A stretch of 64,000 bases of DNA from Poriferisodalis sp965203655 (GTDB lineage Bacteria; Actinomycetota; Acidimicrobiia; Acidimicrobiales; Poriferisodalaceae): assembly GCF_965203655.1 (NCBI RefSeq), contig NZ_CBDBDD010000004.1:62001-126000 (forward strand), read 5' to 3'. Positions 7,154-16,405 of this stretch are shown here, in pieces. The notes under the pieces were generated by a model. That model was not told the DNA's origin. It was given only the letters and a program-made list of their open reading frames with translations, and made no database searches. Numbering within the stretch: the stretch's first letter is position 1; the number at the start of each line of letters is the position of its first letter. The position numbers and the translations under genes were made by a program.

Positions 7154-8851
7154 CTATCCACTCGTCTGCTTCTTCTGAAGCTTCGTTGACAAGCGATGTA
7201 CTTTGCGTGCGGCTGCAGCCATTTCCAAGAGATGCGTTTCGTTCTTGAATGCGCTCTTGAAGTCATCGGCCTTGCCGAGACTCTCGTGTCGTTCTGCCAG
7301 CGAAATTGCCGCTAGTCCGGCAAGCTCGGGAAGCCTCGCGATGACCGCCGGATCCTCGAGCTCCTCCCGAGACGCCATTAGCAGATCATCCACGCACCCA
7401 TCCTCGCGAATGATCTGACCCACCAGGTAGCAGGCGACGAGGCGGGTCAGAAGCCAGCTCGACTGGTATACCTTGGGGAATTCGTCTTTGCATGCTTGGA
7501 CGGCGGCCTTAACCTGGTCTGCAAAGACGACATGGTGCGCGTGAATCCGTTCGGAGAATACCTGGGGATGATTCTCGGCTTCGAACAGTGTGTTCTTCTT
7601 GATGGCGAGCCACGGCCACGCATTGAAGATCGCGCACAGAAGCTGCGCGGACTCGTCGTTCTTGATGATGGCCATATTTCCGGATCTAGGTATGTCAGGC
7701 CGAGTCTCGTAGAGAGTCTCTGGGTACGCCGCCTTGAACTCCCGTTGTAGCCGAAGCTGCGTTCCATGGTTCGCCATGAGATTCCTCGGATTGACGCCAG
7801 TCTGGGTGTTTGAGCGTCGCGCGACTTCTTTTTCTAACAAAGGTCGCCCACCGACCTCGACGATCTTCATGAAGACCTTCAAGTCATCTGTCAGTGCTCT
7901 ATCTCTGTTGGCCCTCACAAACGCCAGAACAGACTGAGCTCCATTGACCACAGATGGATTCTCGATCTCTATCGAGCCGGTTGTGTCGACCGTGAAGCTG
8001 TCGCATACCACGGTGACTCCATTGTGATAGGCGAGGAAGTCTCTGTGTTCCTGGCTCCTACCAATCGCCCCATCGAGAGCACGGCTGACACGGTTGGCTC
8101 GGAGCTCATGCCGCACGTTCAATGCGAACAGCTTGCGGCTCTCAATTCCTGGCCACCTAGCCACATCGCTGGCCATCACGGGAAGGACGGCGACGCGATT
8201 CGACCCTGTCCCGGTGATGAGAGTCTGCGACTTCGCAGCCGAGACCGATACTCTTGTCTTGAGCCGGTCGGGAGCTCTGACGGTTTCCGCGAGTGGACCG
8301 AGTCGACTGAGGTCCCAGACGTCGATGTAGTGATCCCCGTGTTTCGCCTGGAGCGCCTGTACTTTCTTCTTAGCGTCGCCGTTCAGACTACCTGTCGTCA
8401 CTAGCACCAGCCGTACTTCAGGGGGCTGGTCTCCATCGAACATGCGAATCAGTCCGAGCCTTTCGATCAACTGCACGAGAGTCGGTTCCGGGCCGGAGTC
8501 CATGAGGCCCTTCAACGTGTCTGCGTTCACGAAGTAGTTTGCTGAGCCGGCGAGTCGGTCGATGTCTGTTGGGCCGACCTTGCCAGAATGTGATTGCGTG
8601 TACTTGGACTGGTAGATCACGAGAACGTCTGGATCGCTCTCGCCGGCGCCCAGCTCAATGAACAATCCGTCAATGCCCTTGTCGTCATCGCCGTCGCACA
8701 CGTGGTCGTAGGCCTCGAGTTCCTCCACCCCAACCCTGTTGCGCAGAAACCACAGGAGCAGCACCGAACGTTCTTTGGCGAGCCCGCCTGCCTCGGCGAG
8801 TGTTGCCTGTCGTGCGATCTCTTCGTAGAGACTCTTTTTCGTCGGAGCCAT
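7154..8851 (-). CDS. AIPR-family abortive infection protein
   Basis: 565 aa. The AIPR core is marked by FLAYHNGVTVVCDSF, then NPSVVNGAQSV, and RRSNTQTGVNPRNL. The N-terminal 130 residues contain GIDGLFIE and a strand ending YQSKY, which looks like a PD-(D/E)xK (Mrr-like) nuclease fold. AIPR proteins are associated with phage-triggered abortive infection and are frequently found in restriction islands. Here the gene converges on a type II R-M pair, between two tRNA-end repeats. The start is ATG 8851. The trigger and exact target are unknown. Confidence 0.8.
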   Translation of the reverse strand: MAPTKKSLYEEIARQATLAEAGGLAKERSVLLLWFLRNRVGVEELEAYDHVCDGDDDKGIDGLFIELGAGESDPDVLVIYQSKYTQSHSGKVGPTDIDRLAGSANYFVNADTLKGLMDSGPEPTLVQLIERLGLIRMFDGDQPPEVRLVLVTTGSLNGDAKKKVQALQAKHGDHYIDVWDLSRLGPLAETVRAPDRLKTRVSVSAAKSQTLITGTGSNRVAVLPVMASDVARWPGIESRKLFALNVRHELRANRVSRALDGAIGRSQEHRDFLAYHNGVTVVCDSFTVDTTGSIEIENPSVVNGAQSVLAFVRANRDRALTDDLKVFMKIVEVGGRPLLEKEVARRSNTQTGVNPRNLMANHGTQLRLQREFKAAYPETLYETRPDIPRSGNMAIIKNDESAQLLCAIFNAWPWLAIKKNTLFEAENHPQVFSERIHAHHVVFADQVKAAVQACKDEFPKVYQSSWLLTRLVACYLVGQIIREDGCVDDLLMASREELEDPAVIARLPELAGLAAISLAERHESLGKADDFKSAFKNETHLLEMAAAARKVHRLSTKLQKKQTSG

Positions 8852-9212
8852 CGTTTCCCCGTCGTCGAAGTAGACAGCATACGGATGCCCGGCGGGCCGG
8901 TCTTCGTGACGGACGTTTTCTCGGGCCGCCTCAACAGCGCGATCTCGTTCACGATCGCGACGTTCTCCTCAGTCTGTTCGGTCGCCCGTGACCTCGCGGT
9001 CATCGGGGACCTACCATGAGAGACAGGACCTAGGGGTGTTCTCGCACCGCAATCGGCTCGTCACGGCAGCCAGCGACAAGAAGCGGCAGCGAGTGACAAG
9101 CAGCGTCTCGGCCGGTCGCCAGTTGGCGGCGTGAGCTGCTCGCTGCGATCGTTCGCCGCTCGTGGCCGCTGGGAGACGCTAGTTCAACTCCCGCCTCCGA
9201 GACGCAGCGGTG
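8852..9212. other. Intergenic region with a tRNA-end-like remnant
   Basis: About 360 bases without a supportable gene. The only notable element is the 26-base tRNA-Leu-like sequence at 9182-9207. Confidence 0.5.
9182..9207 (+). repeat. Degenerate tRNA-Leu 3'-end copy, putative outer att site
   Basis: This segment matches tRNA-Leu bases 114-139 at 22 of 26 positions, starting GTTCAA and ending CAG; all four differences are C/G exchanges. No tRNA body precedes it (the T-stem partner strand does not pair). It marks the far edge of the R-M/AIPR module and fits a diverged attachment site, but T-arm conservation alone accounts for part of the match. Confidence 0.4.
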
Positions 9213-10055
9213 CTACAGCGTCGGGGCCCGTTCGGGCGGACGCTCGGCACCCTGGTAGAGCAGTTCGCGCAGTGCCACGCCGGCTCGCTGGTGGAACTCC
9301 ACGGCGACCGGATCGAAGTCTCGCTGTGGTCGCGGGGTCAGCTCGAAGTGTCCGTAGTCGTCGGTGCCGCGCACGAGGGTGGCGAAGTCCCAGTCGACGA
9401 GGCGCTGTTTGGTCCGGGTCGGCATGTACTGCAGCGACACACCGATGCGACGGTCATCGGTGGTGTTCGGCCCCGATCCGTGGGCGAGCCGAACGTTGTG
9501 CATCGACATCTGGCCGGGCTCGAGTGCCATCGAGGCGACCTCTCGCTCGGAGACGTCGATCTTGAGCTCCTGGCCCCGCGTCAGCATGTTGTCCGCGTGG
9601 TAGGTCTCGTCGTGGTCGAGAAGTTCTCGGTGGCTTCCGGGGAGAACCGACATCGCACCGGCCGCCTCGGAAGCGGGTGAGAGTGCGATCCACGCGCTGA
9701 CGAGCTCGTCATTGTCGAGTCCCCAGTACTCGAGGTCCTGGTGCCAGCCGACGTAGCTGGGCGAGGCCGCCTCCTTGATCCAGAAGATCGAGTTCCAGCA
9801 CAGGATGTCCGGGCCGATCAGGTCCTCGACCGCGTCGAGCAGGGTCTCGTGGCGCATGAGTTCATCGAGCCACGTCCACAGCAGATGACCGCCGGCACGC
9901 TGAGCGCCGCCGAGCGGGCCGCCGCTCTCAGCCTCGTAGGCCTCGAGCTTCGCACGCGCCTCGGCAGCCTCGCTCTCGGTCAGAAGATCGACCGGCGAGA
10001 TGTAGCCCCGGTCGCGGTAGTGGTCGACCTGGGCGTCGGTCAGGTGCTTCGGCAT
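9213..10055 (-). CDS. Phytanoyl-CoA dioxygenase family protein
   Basis: An Fe(II)/2-oxoglutarate-dependent oxygenase of 280 aa. The iron-binding facial triad is visible as H105 and D107 in GWHQDLEYW and H192 in AHGSGPN; an Arg in DDRRIGVS would hold 2-oxoglutarate. Family members hydroxylate acyl-CoAs or small amines and amino acids; the substrate here is unknown. I took ATG 10055 (MPKHLTDAQV); an upstream in-frame start at 10133 would add 26 poorly conserved residues. It is divergent from the amidohydrolase, with a palindrome in between. Confidence 0.85.
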   Translation of the reverse strand: MPKHLTDAQVDHYRDRGYISPVDLLTESEAAEARAKLEAYEAESGGPLGGAQRAGGHLLWTWLDELMRHETLLDAVEDLIGPDILCWNSIFWIKEAASPSYVGWHQDLEYWGLDNDELVSAWIALSPASEAAGAMSVLPGSHRELLDHDETYHADNMLTRGQELKIDVSEREVASMALEPGQMSMHNVRLAHGSGPNTTDDRRIGVSLQYMPTRTKQRLVDWDFATLVRGTDDYGHFELTPRPQRDFDPVAVEFHQRAGVALRELLYQGAERPPERAPTL

Positions 10056-10207
10056 CGCGTCCCCCACTCTGGCCTGCCATTGCTGGTCGGTCCGCTTCGC
10101 TGCCGAAGCTACCAATCGTCTGGACGCGTACAAGCGCCAAAGGCGGTTGGTCCGCCGGGCCTATGTCAAGACCGCCTCGGCAGCTTCTTCGTTCGACGGT
10201 GGCGTGG

Positions 10208-10233
10208 TGGCACACTGCGCATCAAGTGTGCCA
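10208..10233. promoter_or_regulatory. Operator-like palindrome between divergent catabolic genes
   Basis: TGGCACACT (10208-10216) and AGTGTGCCA (10225-10233) are a perfect 9-bp inverted repeat with 8 bases between; an extra AGTGCCA half-site follows at 10234-10240. It lies between the dioxygenase and amidohydrolase genes, the natural place for a TetR-type operator, and a TetR gene sits in the same cluster. Confidence 0.55.
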
Positions 10234-10308
10234 AGTGCCAAGGCTGTGCTACGGTCCGGACGCAGAGGTTGCGCAGGTACCGCTTCGGAAGTCACAGAGG
10301 GGGACAGG

Positions 10309-12054
10309 GTGGCGGCAACGACATCGTTTGACGTTCTGATCATCAATGGGTTCATCGTCGATGGCACTGGCGCGCCGGGTTTCTACGGCGACGTCGGCAT
10401 CCGTGACGGCCGCGTCGCCGAGGTCGGGCGGCTGGGCGGCCGCGAGGCACACCGCACGATCGATGCCACCGGCAAGATCGTGGCACCGGGGCACGTCACC
10501 CAGCACAGCCACTACGACGCCGCGCTGTTCTGGGATCCGTACTGTCTCGACTCAGGCGCCAATGGCATCACGACGGTGGTCAACGCGAACTGCGGGTTCG
10601 GATTCGCGCCGGTGAGAGCGCAAGATGCCGAACGCACGATGCTGATGATGTCGACAACCGAACAGATTCCGGTCACCCATCAACGGGCTGGGATGCCGTG
10701 GGACTGGGAGACCTTCCCCGACTGGATGGACCGGCTCCAGGCTCTGCCGAAGGGCGTCAACGTCTCGACCTACCTGCCGCTCAACCCGTTGCTGATCTAC
10801 GTGATGGGCGTGGACGCGGCCAAGACTCGATCACCGAACGCGCAGGAGATGGCCGAGCTCCATCGCCTCATCAACGAGGCGATGGACGCCGGCGCGATCG
10901 GGGTCTCCATGTCGTCCATGGGTGCCGAGGGCAACACGCACGTCGACTACGACGGCACCTCCATGCCGACCGACTCGATGGACCATGACGCCATCGTCGA
11001 GATCTGCCGTGCGGTGGTCGAACGCGGCGAGGGCATCATCCAGGTGCTGTCGCAGATTGCGATCTTCGGTGACCGTTCGATTACCGAGCGCCTGGCGGAA
11101 CTCGCGCGCGGCTCTGGCGTGCGGGTCATCCACAACGCGTTCCTCACCAACGATCAGCTCGACTTCCTGGTGCCTTCGGACCTGGAGTGGCTCAGTGAGC
11201 AGCGGGGGATGGGTCGCGACATCACCGCCGGTGCGCTCCTCAACCGCGGCTGGGTCGAGGCCGGTGTGCGGGAACTCGACGCTGCTGGCGGTCAGTTCAA
11301 GGCTGTTCGCAGCATCGTCGCCTGTGCCGACGACGACGGGATTCGCGCACTGCTGAGCGACAACGCCTTCGTCGAGAGCTGGGATGCCGAGCTCTCAGAA
11401 GTCACCGCAGCCACCGGCGCGTCGGGTCTGGCGGGCCAGACGGTGATCGATGTCGGCGAGAACCAGGACCTCGCGGTGCACCTCGGACGCACGCTGAACG
11501 ACATCGCCACCGAGACCGGCCAATCAGTGGTCGCCGTCTTGGCGGATCTGGCGCTGCGGACTGACCTCGCCCTCCAGCTCAAGTCGCCGCCGATCGGCGC
11601 CACGGAGCCCCCTCAAGCAATGTCGTACCTCGATCACGCCGGGGTTGTCGGCGGGGGATCCGACGGCGGCGCGCACACCAAGGCCTTCGGCATGGGTCAC
11701 TACCCGACCGATCTGCTCATCTGGCTGGTTCGCGAGCAAGGCGTGCGGACGCTCGAAGACATGCACTTCCAACTCAGCCTCAAGCCCGCCCGTGCGGTCC
11801 AGATCTACGACCGTGGAGCGCTCCTGCCGGGCTTCTGGGCCGACGTGCTCGTCTACGACCTCAATGACCTCTACTTCGACATGACTCGCTACGACATCGT
11901 CCATGACATGCCGAACGGCGACTGGCGCCGCAAAGGCAACGCCGGCGGCTACGAGTACATCCTCGTCAACGGCGAGATCACACACGAGGACGGAGTCAGC
12001 AACGGGCACACACCGGGCCAGGTCGTGCGGGTCACCTCGCCGTCGCCCGCGTAG
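10309..12054 (+). CDS. D-aminoacylase-like amidohydrolase
   Basis: A metal-dependent amidohydrolase of 581 aa from the N-acyl-D-amino-acid deacylase group. The N-terminal strand DVLIINGFIVDGTGAPG, the metal-binding HSHYDAALFWDP and the late GGSDGGAHTKAFG define the fold. Such enzymes open amides or acyl amino acids, though many have unknown substrates. GTG 10309 follows an AGAGGGGG ribosome site. It is followed after 10 bases by a TetR gene and likely shares its operon, so it may be induced by its own substrate. Confidence 0.82.
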   Translation: MAATTSFDVLIINGFIVDGTGAPGFYGDVGIRDGRVAEVGRLGGREAHRTIDATGKIVAPGHVTQHSHYDAALFWDPYCLDSGANGITTVVNANCGFGFAPVRAQDAERTMLMMSTTEQIPVTHQRAGMPWDWETFPDWMDRLQALPKGVNVSTYLPLNPLLIYVMGVDAAKTRSPNAQEMAELHRLINEAMDAGAIGVSMSSMGAEGNTHVDYDGTSMPTDSMDHDAIVEICRAVVERGEGIIQVLSQIAIFGDRSITERLAELARGSGVRVIHNAFLTNDQLDFLVPSDLEWLSEQRGMGRDITAGALLNRGWVEAGVRELDAAGGQFKAVRSIVACADDDGIRALLSDNAFVESWDAELSEVTAATGASGLAGQTVIDVGENQDLAVHLGRTLNDIATETGQSVVAVLADLALRTDLALQLKSPPIGATEPPQAMSYLDHAGVVGGGSDGGAHTKAFGMGHYPTDLLIWLVREQGVRTLEDMHFQLSLKPARAVQIYDRGALLPGFWADVLVYDLNDLYFDMTRYDIVHDMPNGDWRRKGNAGGYEYILVNGEITHEDGVSNGHTPGQVVRVTSPSPA

Positions 12055-12064
12055 GCAGCACCTC

Positions 12065-12649
12065 ATGACGCCGATGAACGGCAGCAGCGAGCGAGACAAG
12101 ATCGTCGATGCAGCGGTTCGCTGTTTCGAGAGGTTCGGACCGCAGCGAACGTCGATGAACGACATCGCGGATGAGGCCGGGATTTCGCGGCGAACGCTCT
12201 ACCGGCAGTTCGACGATCGACCGGCGCTCGTCGCCGAGATCCTCGATCGGCGGCTCTCGGAGCTGCACGCCTCGGTCGTGGCCCATCTGGCGACCTACGA
12301 CGACATCGAGACAGCGCTGATCGAGGGTTCGTTGTTCTCGGTCGAGGCCGGCGAGTCCGACGACCTCGTGGCGGAGATCGTCCGTCACGAGCACGCCGGT
12401 ACTCCCGAGCGCTTCTTGCTGCGGGTCAACGACTCGATCGCGGCCCGAGTGCTCGAGAGTTGGTCGGCGGTCCTCGCCCGTGGGCGTGCGCAGGGCCGGG
12501 TCCGAACCGGTCTCAGCGACACGCGAGTCGTCGAGCTCATTATGACCGTTCACACCGTCGCGTTGCTTCGCGACGACCTCGGCCGCAACGGGCGCCGAGC
12601 AATCTTCCGCGACCTCCTCGTCGCGGCTGTCCTCTATCCGCCGGCGTGA
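12065..12649 (+). CDS. TetR-family transcriptional regulator
   Basis: 194 aa. The N-terminal helix-turn-helix reads RTSMNDIADEAGISRRTLYRQF (about residues 30-52); the rest is the all-helical ligand domain. It probably represses the surrounding amidohydrolase/acyl-CoA dehydrogenase genes, perhaps through the palindrome at 10208-10233. The effector would be a pathway intermediate such as an acyl-CoA. It lies between the amidohydrolase and the dehydrogenases on the same strand. Confidence 0.88.
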   Translation: MTPMNGSSERDKIVDAAVRCFERFGPQRTSMNDIADEAGISRRTLYRQFDDRPALVAEILDRRLSELHASVVAHLATYDDIETALIEGSLFSVEAGESDDLVAEIVRHEHAGTPERFLLRVNDSIAARVLESWSAVLARGRAQGRVRTGLSDTRVVELIMTVHTVALLRDDLGRNGRRAIFRDLLVAAVLYPPA

Positions 12650-12689
12650 CGGCTGAGCCGACCGCCCGCGGTCGCTGAGGAGGTGGGGG

Positions 12690-13865
12690 ATGGAGTTCGA
12701 ATTCCCGGCTGAGGCGGAGCAATTTCGGGAAGAGCTGCGGGCGTTTATGGACGCAGAGCTGCCTGAGTGGTGGAAGGGCCTGTTTCACGACGACGACCGC
12801 ATCTATCCGTTCACCCGAGAGTTCTGCATGAAGTTGGCGGAGCGGGATTGGCTGACGATGTCGTGGCCGGTCGAGCACGGCGGCGTCGACGCTGATGTGT
12901 GGAGCCAGATGGTGGTGCGCGAGGAGATGTGGGCGGCAGGTGAGCCCCGTGGCCCGCAATACATGAGCCTCAACTACATCGGGCCGATGCTGATGGAGTT
13001 CGGGACCGCCGACCAGCAGGAGCGGTTCCTCAAGCCGATGGCTGCGGGCGAGGTCATGTGGTGCCAGGGCTTCTCCGAGCCCGAGGCCGGCTCCGATCTG
13101 GCAGCGCTGTCTACGAAGGCGACTGACGCTGACGGGTGCTTCCTGGTGAACGGTCAGAAGATCTGGACCAGCTACGCGACGGCAGCCGACTGGTGCCTGT
13201 TGTTGTGCCGGACCGATCCGGGCGAGCGCAAGCACCACGGTTTGTCGATGCTGTTGGTCGACATGAACACGCCGGGGATCACGGTCCGGCCGATCGACTC
13301 GATGGGCGGTCCCAAGGAGTTCAACGAGGTTTTCTTCGACGATGTCGAGGTGCCCTATGACTGCTTGGTGGGCCCGCGTGGTGACGGTTGGCGAGTCGCG
13401 ATGTCGACACTGGCCCATGAGCGGGTCGGGGCTGCGCTTCACGCCCGGGTGAAGGTGCTGCTCGACGCGTTGATCGAGTACGTGACCACCACGAAGGACG
13501 AGAACGGCCAGCCGCTGGCCTTGCGCCCGTCGGTGCGGTCGGGGTTGGTACGGCTGCAGGCCCGGTACCGGGCAGCGCGGCTGTTGTGCTACCGCATCGT
13601 CTCTGCCATGGCGGCGGGCGTCGCGAACGACGTCGACCCCGCCGTGAGCAAGGTCTTCTCGTCGGAGCTCAACATCCTGATCGGCAATATCGGTCTCGAC
13701 ATCGTGGGCGCCAGGGGACAGCTCACGACCGGTGACGGTCTCGCTCCGCTCGACGGGCTCATGAACGATCACTGGGTTCACAGCATCCCGCAGCCGATCG
13801 CCATGGGCACCAACGAGATCCAGCGGAACATCATCGCCCAGCGTGGCCTCGGCCTGCCCCGGTAG
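12690..13865 (+). CDS. Acyl-CoA dehydrogenase, subunit-type 1
   Basis: A FAD-dependent acyl-CoA dehydrogenase of 391 aa. Landmarks are WPVEHGGVDADVW, the FAD/substrate loop CQGFSEPEAGSDLAALS (about 124-140), WTSYATAADWC, and the C-terminal GTNEIQRNIIAQRGLGLPR. A GAGGTGGGGG ribosome site precedes ATG 12690. It is followed 11 bases later by a second, more divergent dehydrogenase. In actinobacteria such adjacent FadE pairs usually form heterotetramers acting on bulky (steroid-like or branched) acyl-CoAs. Confidence 0.9.
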   Translation: MEFEFPAEAEQFREELRAFMDAELPEWWKGLFHDDDRIYPFTREFCMKLAERDWLTMSWPVEHGGVDADVWSQMVVREEMWAAGEPRGPQYMSLNYIGPMLMEFGTADQQERFLKPMAAGEVMWCQGFSEPEAGSDLAALSTKATDADGCFLVNGQKIWTSYATAADWCLLLCRTDPGERKHHGLSMLLVDMNTPGITVRPIDSMGGPKEFNEVFFDDVEVPYDCLVGPRGDGWRVAMSTLAHERVGAALHARVKVLLDALIEYVTTTKDENGQPLALRPSVRSGLVRLQARYRAARLLCYRIVSAMAAGVANDVDPAVSKVFSSELNILIGNIGLDIVGARGQLTTGDGLAPLDGLMNDHWVHSIPQPIAMGTNEIQRNIIAQRGLGLPR

Positions 13866-13876
13866 GAGCGACTGCG

Positions 13877-14995
13877 ATGGATCTCATGCTCAGCGACACC
13901 CAGGAGATGATCCGGGACGGCGCCCGGCGCTTTCTGGCCGACTCGCTCGATGCCGACACGGTGCGAGAGGTCGAGGCGAGTGCCGACGGCGTCCACGCCG
14001 AGATTTGGGCTCAGATGGCCGAGCTCGGCTGGACCACGCTCGCGCTGCCCGCCGACATCGGCGGAGGGGGCGCCGGGCTCGCCGACCTCTGCGTGCTGGC
14101 CGAGGAGCTCGGACGGGCTGCCGCATCGACGCCGCTGGTTGCCACGGCTGGCTTCGCGGCGGCCTTCCTGCGGGCCGTCGAGCCGACGGCGGCGACCCGC
14201 GACCTGTTGAGCAGACTTGCGACCAGCGACGCAGTGATCGCGCCCGCACTGGCCGACGCGGCTGGGCGCGACGAGCGATCCGCCTCCTCGAGTGTCCTCA
14301 CCGAGACAGACGCCGGTGCCACGATCTCGGGAGCCAAGGCGATGGTCCCGTATGCGTCGGTGGCGCAGGTGCTGCTCGTGTCGCTGACGACACCAGATGG
14401 CGAAGCTGTGGTCGTCGCTGTCGACCGCGACGCCGCAGGTGTGACGTGGGCTCGCCATGGCGCCACGGGCGGCGACCCGCTGTTCCACGTCGAGTTCGAC
14501 AACGTGGCTGTGCCCGCCGACGCCGTCCTGGCCCGCGGCCGCGCCGCGCAGCGGGCCATCGACGCCGGATTGGACGCGGCTACTGTCCTCGCCACCGCTG
14601 AAGCGGTCGGCTGCTGCGAAGCGATGATCCGGCTCGGGTCGGAGTACGCAGCGAACCGTCAGCAGTTCGGGCGGGTGATCGGCAGCTACCAGGCGGTGGC
14701 CCACCGGCTGGCCGACATGCGCATCAACACCGACGCCTGCCGGCTCCTGGTCGCAGAGACCGCTTGGATGCTCGACCAAGGGCGCGACGCAACCCTCGAG
14801 GTCGCCGGCACCAAGGTCTTCGCGAACGAGGTGATGGTCGACATGGTCCATGCCGCCCACACCGTCCACGGGGCGATCGGCTACACCACCGAGTACGACC
14901 TGCAGCTCTACACCAGGCGCGCTAGGGCGTTCTGCCTGAGCCACGGCGACACCGACGCCCAGACCGAGCGAGCCGCCGTCGCGCTCGGCCTCTAG
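13877..14995 (+). CDS. Acyl-CoA dehydrogenase, subunit-type 2
   Basis: A shorter, diverged acyl-CoA dehydrogenase of 372 aa. LALPADIGGGGAGLADL, SEYAANRQQFGRVIGSYQAVAH and AAHTVHGAIGYTTEYDLQLYTRR are the recognisable segments. The first FAD loop is degenerate, typical of the partner subunit in heteromeric FadE pairs. The 11-base gap to the preceding gene supports joint expression and assembly. Substrate not determinable. Confidence 0.88.
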   Translation: MDLMLSDTQEMIRDGARRFLADSLDADTVREVEASADGVHAEIWAQMAELGWTTLALPADIGGGGAGLADLCVLAEELGRAAASTPLVATAGFAAAFLRAVEPTAATRDLLSRLATSDAVIAPALADAAGRDERSASSSVLTETDAGATISGAKAMVPYASVAQVLLVSLTTPDGEAVVVAVDRDAAGVTWARHGATGGDPLFHVEFDNVAVPADAVLARGRAAQRAIDAGLDAATVLATAEAVGCCEAMIRLGSEYAANRQQFGRVIGSYQAVAHRLADMRINTDACRLLVAETAWMLDQGRDATLEVAGTKVFANEVMVDMVHAAHTVHGAIGYTTEYDLQLYTRRARAFCLSHGDTDAQTERAAVALGL

Positions 14996-15100
14996 CCGAC
15001 TGCACCGCTCGGGCCACGGCTTCGCCCTTCGGCTCAGCCTCTTAGCATCGCCTGATAGACGACGGTGAGTCGTCGTAACGCACGGCTGGGGGAGGCTCGC

Positions 15101-16402
15101 ATGGTGAGTGCCGATGAGAACCGACTCTTGACCGAGAGCGGCCCGGGGACTCCGGGTGGCGGCGTGCTTCGCCGGTACTGGCAGCCGGCGGCTCTCACGG
15201 AGGAACTCGACAGCGACCGGCCGGTGGTCCCGGTTCGCTTGCTGGGGGAGGACCTCGTGCTGTTTCGTGACGATCAGGATCGGCTGGGCATGATCGGGCG
15301 CCGCTGCCCCCACCGAGGAGTCGATCTGTCCTATGGCCGGGTAGAAGACGGCGGTCTTCGCTGCCCGTTCCATGGGTGGCTCTTCGATGTGAGCGGTGCG
15401 TGTCTCGAGACCCCCGCGGAGCCGCCGACATCGACGTTCCACACGAGGGTGTGCCAGGTCCACTACCCGGTGGTCGAGCGCAACGGCATCGTCTGGGCAT
15501 TCCTGGGCGAGGGCGATCCGCCGGAGCTTCCCGGCTTGGACTGCTTCGTCGCGCCGGGCCCGCAGGTGTTCGCGTTCAAGGGCATGTGGGGGTGCAACTG
15601 GCTGCAGGCCCACGAGGTCGGCATAGACCCGGCGCATGCCGCGTTCTTGCATCGCTTCCTCGGCGCAGAAGACGGCACCTATGGGCTGCAGTTCCGCGGC
15701 ACCATCGCGGACACAGACGTGACCGTCGCCGAGCTGATGCGAGAAGCCTCTGCGCCGGACATCACGGTCGAACCCACGCCGTTCGGCTTCCGGTTCCGGA
15801 CGCTGCGCCGCTACCGGGACGAGTTCACCCACGTTCGGATCTCGAACTGCATCTTCCCCAACGCCATCACGATCGCGATGAGCCGGGAGATGAGCATCTT
15901 CCAATGGCATGTCCCCATCGATGATCACCGCTGCTACTGGTATTCGATGTTCGTCAGCTACGGCGACCCTGTCGATGCCGAGGTCATGCGCGAGCAGCGC
16001 GTCAGCCAGGTGACCCTGCCGGAGTACCGCCCGATTGCCGACCGATCGAACAATTGGGGGTTCGATCCGGTCGAGCAGCGCGAGCGCACCTACACCGGCA
16101 TGGGCGCCGACATCAACGTTCACGATCAGTGGGCGGTCGAGTCGCCCGGCCCGATCCTCGACCGCACTGCCGAACACCTCAGCCCCACCGATGTCGGCAT
16201 CCGGACCCATCGCCGCATGTACCTGGCCGCTCTCCGCCGGCCCGACGCGGAAACGCTCATCGGCGCGGCCGACCCCGGCGGGCTCCGTGGTCCTGGCGCC
16301 ATCGACGGCGTCACGACCGGCGATGACTTCGACGCTGCTTGGCGCGAACTCGAGACCAGACGACGCGAGGCCTCAGGGTGGGCGCCCGCGCTGGCGGATT
16401 AG
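15101..16402 (+). CDS. Rieske non-heme iron oxygenase, phthalate-dioxygenase type
   Basis: The terminal oxygenase component of a ring- or amine-attacking Rieske system, 433 aa. The [2Fe-2S] ligands are C69-x-H71 (RCPHRG) and C88-xx-H91 (CPFHGW). The mononuclear iron site is D176, H179 and H184 in the QAHEVGIDPAHAAFLH segment. The closest pattern is the phthalate 4,5-dioxygenase/toluenesulfonate type. I chose ATG 15101 over an upstream GTG because it sits at the family's usual beginning. No ferredoxin or reductase gene is adjacent. It ends 3 bases before the GS-like gene. Confidence 0.88.
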   Translation: MVSADENRLLTESGPGTPGGGVLRRYWQPAALTEELDSDRPVVPVRLLGEDLVLFRDDQDRLGMIGRRCPHRGVDLSYGRVEDGGLRCPFHGWLFDVSGACLETPAEPPTSTFHTRVCQVHYPVVERNGIVWAFLGEGDPPELPGLDCFVAPGPQVFAFKGMWGCNWLQAHEVGIDPAHAAFLHRFLGAEDGTYGLQFRGTIADTDVTVAELMREASAPDITVEPTPFGFRFRTLRRYRDEFTHVRISNCIFPNAITIAMSREMSIFQWHVPIDDHRCYWYSMFVSYGDPVDAEVMREQRVSQVTLPEYRPIADRSNNWGFDPVEQRERTYTGMGADINVHDQWAVESPGPILDRTAEHLSPTDVGIRTHRRMYLAALRRPDAETLIGAADPGGLRGPGAIDGVTTGDDFDAAWRELETRRREASGWAPALAD

Positions 16403-16405
16403 GAG

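Noticed and set aside
9120..9210. A complete tRNA or tmRNA 3' end at 9182
   Set aside because: Only the 3' strand of the T-arm and acceptor is recognisable; the T-stem does not pair and no D-arm, anticodon arm or tmRNA tag is present.
13778..16210. 810-codon minus-strand ORF
   Set aside because: Antisense shadow of the second acyl-CoA dehydrogenase and the Rieske oxygenase, both of which have clear family motifs.
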